From positions 1 through 9,737 of the forward strand of contig JAFAFR010000053.1 in NCBI GenBank assembly GCA_023423405.1: a DNA stretch of 9,737 nucleotides. The letters run 5' to 3'. The notes beneath the pieces are model-generated. The model searched no databases. It was not told the DNA's origin and was given only the letters and a program-made list of their open reading frames with translations. Shown here piece after piece: positions 5,301 through 9,737 of this stretch. Each line of letters begins with the position of its first letter. The stretch's first letter is position 1. The translations under genes and the position numbers were made by a program. Origin of the DNA: Bacteroidota bacterium. GTDB taxonomy: Bacteria; Bacteroidota; Bacteroidia; Chitinophagales; Chitinophagaceae.

Positions 5301-7778
5301 GTGAGTTTTTTGGATTTTGACAAGCTGAAAGCTGCTGGTAGCGCCAAGCAGACCGACCCACGAAAGATTTTCACCACCCTCAAGCGGGACGCTCGCTTTA
5401 AGCGTCCACTCGATGAGCAAGCTGACGTCCTGGATGGCTGGTACTCGCGTCGCACCGCTCGGGACCTGACCATCAAGATGAACACTGGCGGAGGTAAGAC
5501 AGTCGTTGGGCTGCTGTGCTTACAGAGCTCGCTGAACGAGGGCGTGAGGCCTGCTGTTTACATCACTCCGGACAACTTTCTTGTTTCCCAGGTGCTTGAA
5601 GAAGCCCTGCAATTGGGAATCTCGGCCACTGATGATGAGAAAGACGCCGAGTTCTTGGCGGGGCGATCCATCCTGGTAATGAACGTACACAAGCTTTTTA
5701 ATGCACGGTCGGTGTTCGGTGTGGGCGAAAGCAAGATCCCGATTGGGTGCGTTGTTATCGATGATGCGCATGCCTGTCTCAGTGTCGTGCAGGAACAATT
5801 CTCCATCAGAGCATCCGTCGAGTCTCCGGTGTATGGCGGGCTGCTGGAGTTGTTCGTGGAGGACTTGAAGGCACAATCGCCAACGGGTTTGCTCGACATC
5901 CAAGCCCAGGAACCCTCCGTCGTCATGACTGTTCCTTACTGGGCCTGGCAGGCAAAGCGAGATGAGGTTCTTGGGTTGCTCCATGCCCACCGACGATCAG
6001 CGGAGCTTGAGTGGAGTTGGCCTTTGCTGAGCGACTGTATTCCGCTTTGTACCTGTTTATTTGGCGGCGACTCTCTGGAGATATCGCCTCATTTCATTCC
6101 CATCGAGCGCATACCGTCGTTCTCTGCGGCGCGCCGGCGCATCTACATGACCGCAACGCTGGCCGACGATACGATCCTGGTCAGCCATTTTCGTGCCGAC
6201 CCAGCAGAAGTTGTCACACCTATTCGCCCCAAGGGTGGAGGTGACATTGGCGACCGTATGATCCTAGCTCCGCAGGAGATTAATCCGGACTTCTCGCCTG
6301 AGGAGATCCGTGGGCTGGTCGCGGGACTTGCAGAGGCGATCAACGTGGTAGTGATCGTACCGTCGAAGGAACGAGCCAAGTTCTGGAAGGATGTTGCGAA
6401 ACAGGCCCTCGACAAGACATCGATTCAAGGCGGGGTCGAAAAGCTAAAGAACGGGCATGTCGGTCTCACGGTGCTGATTAACAAATACGATGGTATTGAC
6501 TTACCAGGCAAAGCCTGCGAATTGCTAGTCATCGATGGTTTGCCTGAGGTCTACGGCCTTGGGGAGCGGATGGAGGTGTTGTTGCTTGATGGGACCCAGC
6601 GCAACTTGGTGCGGCAGGTTCAGCGTATCGAGCAGGGCATGGGCAGGGGGGTGCGATCCAGTGATGATCATTGCGTCGTTTTGTTGCTCGGTGGCCGCCT
6701 GACCCAGCGACTTCATCAGCCGGAAACCGAGTCGATGTTCTCGTCGGCAACGCGTGCACAGATTGCACTTGGGAAAGAGGTAGCCAGCCAATTGCGAAAC
6801 CAGTCAATGGATAAGCTCATCGACATCATGAGCCTGTGCTTTTCCCAAGACGACCAATGGGTGGCTGCCGGACGCAATGCAGTTGTCAACGCCGAACCTC
6901 CTGCTGACGGGCACATCGACGCGAACCAGGTGAGCCTGCGCGAGGCTTTCGATGCGGCGCGTTTGACCCGTTACGACCTCGCAGTTCGACACGTTCAAGA
7001 TGCAGTGAATGCGACAAAAGACGCTCAGCTTAAGGGCTACCTTAAACAGCAACTCGCTGAGTACACAAACTTTACGGATCCGGCTGCCGCGCAAGAGCTA
7101 CAGATCGCTGCGTTGAGCGGCAACTATCGGCTTCTGAAGCCTTTGGTAGGGGCAACGTATCGCCGACTCAGCGCACCGCCATCCGGCCAAGCTGCTGCTG
7201 CAGTGGGGTTCATGAACAAGTTCATCGAAGGCAATGAACTCATCATTTGGGTGAATGGCCTGCTCGACGACCTTGATTGGGGTGAAGAAGGCTCCAGACG
7301 ATTCGAGGCTGCCATGAGGGACCTTGGCGTGTTTTTGGGTTTTGGTTCTGAACGTCCCGAGGACCAGATCGGAGTTGGTCCAGACAACCTATGGGCTCTA
7401 GGCGCACAGAACTACCTAGTTATCGAATGCAAGAGCGGAGCCGTCCTCGCGGAGCGTGTTTGCAAGCACGATACCAACCAGTTGAACGGATCCATCGTTT
7501 GGTTCAACAAGAAGTATGACGCCACCTGCGCCATGACGCCTATCTTGGTTCATCCCAAGACAGTCTTCGAGCATGCAGCTTCCCCTGATGACAGGATTCG
7601 TATCATTAATAAGGCTGGTTTGACAAGGCTCCGTGATGCGATTCGGGCCTATGCGGTAGCTTTGGCAAGTAAGGGAGGCTTCACGGACGCGAAGGAGGTG
7701 CAGCGACAGTTGCAGTTCCACAAGCTGGGTGCCGATCAGATCGTTGCCCTGTGTACGGTGGCGCAAGGCGCCAAGTAG
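5301..7778 (+). CDS. SF2 (Rad3/DinG-like) helicase with C-terminal PD-(D/E)XK nuclease domain; putative phage defence effector
   Basis: The 825-residue protein starts at GTG 5301, six bases after a GGGAG site. Helicase motifs in order are: Walker A MNTGGGKT (60-67), Walker B IDDAHA (153-158; DDAH instead of DEAH), motif III TATL (284-287), motif V NKYDGIDLPG (394-403), and motif VI QRIEQGMGRGVR (441-452) with Arg449 and Arg452. The GIDLPG and QGMGRGVR forms are closest to Rad3/XPD/DinG-type helicases, although I see no Fe-S cysteine cluster. After a helical region (about 485-640) comes a restriction-endonuclease-like core: GPDNLW with Asp695, VIECKSG with Glu709 and Lys711, and Gln727 in TNQLNG as in many Mrr/RecB-like nucleases. 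The likely action is ATP-driven DNA unwinding or translocation with DNA cleavage. The domain composition recalls the published single-protein helicase/nuclease defence Hna; membership of that family cannot be decided here. The gene is GC-richer than rep and protein B, suggesting a different origin. Confidence 0.88.
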   Translation: MSFLDFDKLKAAGSAKQTDPRKIFTTLKRDARFKRPLDEQADVLDGWYSRRTARDLTIKMNTGGGKTVVGLLCLQSSLNEGVRPAVYITPDNFLVSQVLEEALQLGISATDDEKDAEFLAGRSILVMNVHKLFNARSVFGVGESKIPIGCVVIDDAHACLSVVQEQFSIRASVESPVYGGLLELFVEDLKAQSPTGLLDIQAQEPSVVMTVPYWAWQAKRDEVLGLLHAHRRSAELEWSWPLLSDCIPLCTCLFGGDSLEISPHFIPIERIPSFSAARRRIYMTATLADDTILVSHFRADPAEVVTPIRPKGGGDIGDRMILAPQEINPDFSPEEIRGLVAGLAEAINVVVIVPSKERAKFWKDVAKQALDKTSIQGGVEKLKNGHVGLTVLINKYDGIDLPGKACELLVIDGLPEVYGLGERMEVLLLDGTQRNLVRQVQRIEQGMGRGVRSSDDHCVVLLLGGRLTQRLHQPETESMFSSATRAQIALGKEVASQLRNQSMDKLIDIMSLCFSQDDQWVAAGRNAVVNAEPPADGHIDANQVSLREAFDAARLTRYDLAVRHVQDAVNATKDAQLKGYLKQQLAEYTNFTDPAAAQELQIAALSGNYRLLKPLVGATYRRLSAPPSGQAAAAVGFMNKFIEGNELIIWVNGLLDDLDWGEEGSRRFEAAMRDLGVFLGFGSERPEDQIGVGPDNLWALGAQNYLVIECKSGAVLAERVCKHDTNQLNGSIVWFNKKYDATCAMTPILVHPKTVFEHAASPDDRIRIINKAGLTRLRDAIRAYAVALASKGGFTDAKEVQRQLQFHKLGADQIVALCTVAQGAK

Positions 7779-8044
7779 GTGTAGGGGCTGTGTATCGACG
7801 TATGGGCTCTCAGTGGCAGAGATACCGTTCCTGCGGAGCGGAGCGATACTCTCCATCGGGTCCAAGCGGCGTGAGAGGGGTCAAATCGTCGCCCACCCGC
7901 AGATGGGTAATGAAGGTCTGTTTTCGCAAAGCAGACTTCAGTGCCTTTAGCTCTGATCCTTCTGAATGAATCCTAGACAGCGTAAGCGGGGCACGCAGCG
8001 CTAGGTGGTATCTTTGATGCATCAAGGCTGCATGCGACTAAACC
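7779..8044. other. Hairpin-rich spacer between helicase-nuclease and protein C
   Basis: I see no gene in these 266 bp. CCGTTCC (7825-7831) pairs with GGAGCGG (7835-7841) with one wobble. A stronger hairpin pairs GTCTGTTTT (7916-7924) with AAAGCAGAC (7928-7936), also with one wobble, around the loop CGC; it extends by GAA/TTC (7912-7914 and 7937-7939) past a bulged G. No T run follows either hairpin. TTGATGCATCAA (8014-8025) is a perfect 12-bp palindrome 19 bp before the next start codon and could be an operator. The length and content suggest that protein C has its own promoter, or that this is a leader RNA. Confidence 0.5.
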
Positions 8045-9154
8045 GTGGATAAGAAAAGAAGTTTGATAGAGAGGGAAGAGAATAAGGTCGGATTAAAAGT
8101 TCAGCTTTTCAAGCCTGAGCAGAGCACAAGCGCAGCGGTGATTGCTCCCTTGATGTCTAAGGTGCAGTCTGGAAGTATTTCCTTGGAGGTTACTCGTCAC
8201 CTTGACGATGGCCAGCTCAGGCTGTGCATTGCCATGCATACGTACATAGGGCTCCTTTTAAAGGTCGCGGGACCGCATTTCGAGTGGGATGCTGCTAGGC
8301 AGTGTGCGCAGAGTTCGGCGCTTGGCGCTAGATTGTTACTGTGCGCAGACCTCTTGGATGAGTACCTAGGGTCTCGAATTCCTCTAGGTTGGAATGATGG
8401 TGACGTTCACCTTCATAGTGCCTACGTCACATTGTTTCGGGCAACAGTCGCTGTTGCTGTCGACCAGGTTCGCAGCAAGCAAGGGCTGAACTATGTGGAC
8501 TGTCGCAGGTTGAAACAAGAAGACGTTGATTTGCTCAATAGGGGTGTGAGTGCTGCATTGCGCTGGATGGCGAAGCCGCAGTCCTGTGGTCTCAACAGGC
8601 GCTTGTCCGTCGAGAAGACGAAGACCGAGCGCTCCATCGATAAGTACATCCAAACACTGGAATCCAAGCTGCCAAATGCAACGACGGTATTGGTGAAGAT
8701 GAAGGTGTACGAAGGAGATGGCTCCACAGAAATTAAACCTTCATCACTGGATCATTGCAGTGTGCTGTCGTATGTGGAGTTTTTCAAAAATGCGTCTTCA
8801 TACATTACGCAGTTCCAGAAGGTATGGCCTGAAGCGCTGCTAGGAAAACTAGCAAGGGTTACGCAATCTGAGGAAGCGCGACCGCAGTGCGTGATGCTGT
8901 TTTTCCTTCCAAAGGCATCGGGAGGAGCTAGTTGGAAAACACTGCTGCAAGCATTTAATGTTGATTTCAACAATAAGCGCATGAGCATAGGCGTTGCGCC
9001 AGTGCGTTTTGATGTCGCTGATTTGACGGAAGCGCTGAAGAAGCAGCCAGGCTCTTCCATGCAAGCTATTCATAGGCTGGTAGATGACCTCTTTGTCAAA
9101 GAGCTACGTTATAGGCGCCTCAATTTGCCTAAGGGGCGTCGCTCCTGGTCTTAG
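8045..9154 (+). CDS. Protein C: unknown; C-terminal half resembles an inactive Rep (Gp2-like) domain
   Basis: I do not recognise this 369-residue protein. The GTG at 8045 is the first start after an in-frame stop (8039-8041) and has no clear ribosome binding site; TTG 8063 or ATG 8152 are alternatives. Residues 1-190 are mostly helical. Residues 195-369 follow the layout of the Rep domain: helix SIDKYIQTLESKL (197-209) and strand TTVLVKMKVYEGDGS (213-227) match the Rep helix and IIRLDLY strand; LGKLARVTQSEEARP (266-280) followed by QCVMLFFLPK (281-290) matches GYAVKFEYGEKRG plus VHMHTLLFF, but the two His are replaced. The end, VKELRYRR (351-358) with PKGRR, resembles the Rep end. It shares GDGS after the first strand with protein B. 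If related to Rep it cannot use the usual metal-binding His pair. Its place behind the helicase-nuclease allows a role as defence partner or DNA sensor, which is inference. Confidence 0.82.
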   Translation: MDKKRSLIEREENKVGLKVQLFKPEQSTSAAVIAPLMSKVQSGSISLEVTRHLDDGQLRLCIAMHTYIGLLLKVAGPHFEWDAARQCAQSSALGARLLLCADLLDEYLGSRIPLGWNDGDVHLHSAYVTLFRATVAVAVDQVRSKQGLNYVDCRRLKQEDVDLLNRGVSAALRWMAKPQSCGLNRRLSVEKTKTERSIDKYIQTLESKLPNATTVLVKMKVYEGDGSTEIKPSSLDHCSVLSYVEFFKNASSYITQFQKVWPEALLGKLARVTQSEEARPQCVMLFFLPKASGGASWKTLLQAFNVDFNNKRMSIGVAPVRFDVADLTEALKKQPGSSMQAIHRLVDDLFVKELRYRRLNLPKGRRSWS

Positions 9155-9196
9155 GTATAGCGAACTGATCTGTGTGGGGCACATGTCATGCTGGCA

Positions 9197-9234
9197 TACT
9201 TCGGGATCATTAGCCTTCCCCTTTTGCCGAAGTA
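9197..9234. promoter_or_regulatory. Inverted repeat upstream of mntA, candidate operator
   Basis: TACTTCGG (9197-9204) and CCGAAGTA (9227-9234) form a perfect 8-bp inverted repeat with 22 bp between the arms. The right arm ends 16 bp before the MntA start. Half-site centres are 30 bp apart, close to three helical turns. It may bind a regulator of the toxin-antitoxin operon. An alternative is a long-loop terminator of protein C, but no T run follows the right arm. Confidence 0.45.
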
Positions 9235-9250
9235 GTTTACCGAGCTGTTC

Positions 9251-9661
9251 ATGCCTGCCCCACGTTCCATTGATTTTTGCGCTGTAGTAGCTGCACTTAA
9301 GGACATGGTCCCCAGTCTGTCTGCTGTCTATGCTTTCGGCAGTCGGGTGAGTGGTGATGCCGGGCCTGAAAGTGATCTAGATGTTGCTTTGATGGCTGAT
9401 GAGTCTCTAGGGGCTGAGGTGCTTTGGGACCTCGCTAGTCGTTTAGCTGGGATTGTTGGCTGTCCTGTCGACCTGCTTAATCTACGCTCTGCCTCGACGG
9501 TGATGCAGTACCGGATTGTGACGACGGGCCAACGTCTGTGGGCCAGAGATGAGCAGGCAGCACTCTATGAAACCTTCATCCTTAGCCAAAAGACAGCATT
9601 GGACGAGGCACGCGCAGGCTTGCTGCAAGACATTCAAAAAACAGGGACCGTTTATGGTTGA
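9251..9661 (+). CDS. mntA: MntA-type nucleotidyltransferase antitoxin
   Basis: This 136-residue protein is a minimal nucleotidyltransferase of the MntA-HepT toxin-antitoxin family. In studied members MntA neutralises the HEPN toxin by adding AMP residues from ATP to a tyrosine near the HEPN active site. The defining GSX10DXD motif is intact: Gly30-Ser31, then ten residues, then Asp42-Leu-Asp44, within the context YAFGSRVSG and ESDLDVALM. A further conserved Asp, Asp74 in PVDLLNL, completes the metal-binding triad, and the C-terminal helix QYRIVTTGQRLW (86-97) is typical. All catalytic residues are present, so it is probably active. The ATG at 9251 gives a family-normal N-terminus; the ribosome binding site is weak. 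Its stop overlaps the start of the toxin gene, which is the usual arrangement. Confidence 0.94.
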   Translation: MPAPRSIDFCAVVAALKDMVPSLSAVYAFGSRVSGDAGPESDLDVALMADESLGAEVLWDLASRLAGIVGCPVDLLNLRSASTVMQYRIVTTGQRLWARDEQAALYETFILSQKTALDEARAGLLQDIQKTGTVYG

Positions 9662-9737
9662 TGACGTACTCATTAACAAAGCAGCAACGATTGAGCGTTG
9701 CGTCCTGCGGGCTAAAGAGGAGTACGAAAAATCTCCA
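9654..9737 (+). CDS. hepT: HepT-type HEPN ribonuclease toxin (partial at right edge)
   Basis: The ATG at 9654 lies inside the end of mntA (overlap of eight bases) in another frame and runs open to the window edge for 28 codons. The start MVDDVLINKAATIERCVLRA followed by KEEYEKSP is the characteristic N-terminus of HepT (DUF86, HEPN fold): a DD-(V/I)-L-x-N-K-A-A-x-I-E-R-C helix that leads to the REEY-like segment. The RNase motif Rx4HxY lies beyond the window, so activity cannot be judged. The tight overlap with mntA implies translational coupling, so that antitoxin is made first. Confidence 0.9.
   Translation, partial: MVDDVLINKAATIERCVLRAKEEYEKSP

Noticed and set aside
5520..5990. 156-codon open frame on the minus strand
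   Set aside because: It lies wholly inside the helicase-nuclease gene, and its translation is shadow-like with no recognisable motif.
7416..7865. 149-codon minus-strand frame crossing the helicase 3' end
   Set aside because: Mostly antisense to the nuclease domain, with no motif or ribosome binding site; treated as a shadow.
7729..8025. Short overlapping frames in the spacer after the helicase (about 70 codons, both strands)
   Set aside because: Low-complexity Arg/Ser-rich translations, no convincing ribosome binding site, and they overlap each other and the hairpins.
9084..9287. 67-codon plus-strand frame spanning the protein C-mntA junction
   Set aside because: It overlaps both flanking genes out of frame, and its Cys/Ser-rich product shows no motif.
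1..9737. CRISPR array, insertion sequence or rRNA
   Set aside because: No regularly spaced repeats, transposase motifs, terminal inverted repeats or rRNA-like sequence were seen in the window.

Overview
The window looks like the integrase-proximal part of an integrative genomic island in a betaproteobacterium, probably Burkholderiales and perhaps Comamonadaceae. That guess rests on the style of the flanking sensor kinase, the intermediate GC content and the island gene types; no marker gene fixes the organism. The host chromosome is represented by the C-terminal half of a sensor histidine kinase (3-509) and its hairpin terminator (576-603). The island begins somewhere in the gene-free stretch that follows. 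No tRNA is visible there, so the attachment site is unknown.

The left half (786-5133) is the mobility and replication module. It holds a P4-type tyrosine integrase with all six catalytic residues, then a translationally overlapping AT-rich gene of unknown product (protein B, 1969-3087). A 361-bp non-coding block rich in hairpins follows, then a small AlpA-type regulator (3449-3667), a second non-coding block of about 490 bp with terminators, spaced repeats and hairpins, and a replication protein of the Inovirus Gp2 / YagK-YfjJ family (protein A, 4156-5133) with an intact His-x-His motif. No structural phage gene is present, which fits a satellite-like or integrative and possibly self-replicating element.

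The right half (5301-9737) is cargo. It carries an 825-residue superfamily 2 helicase with an apparent C-terminal PD-(D/E)XK nuclease domain, a gene of unknown product (protein C, 8045-9154), and an MntA-HepT nucleotidyltransferase/HEPN toxin-antitoxin module that runs off the right edge. This is a typical composition for an anti-phage defence or stabilisation region.

The most unusual observation is that the two unrecognised proteins, B and C, seem to share the layout of the Rep protein's catalytic domain while lacking its His-x-His pair. In B the presumed tyrosine position is also phenylalanine. If a profile or structure comparison confirms this, the element carries one active Rep-like nuclease and two inactivated relatives, one coupled to the integrase and one next to the helicase-nuclease. 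The non-coding blocks add a four-codon minigene behind a strong ribosome binding site, a candidate structured RNA ending in T7, and a 10-bp-stem hairpin that could be an origin or control element.
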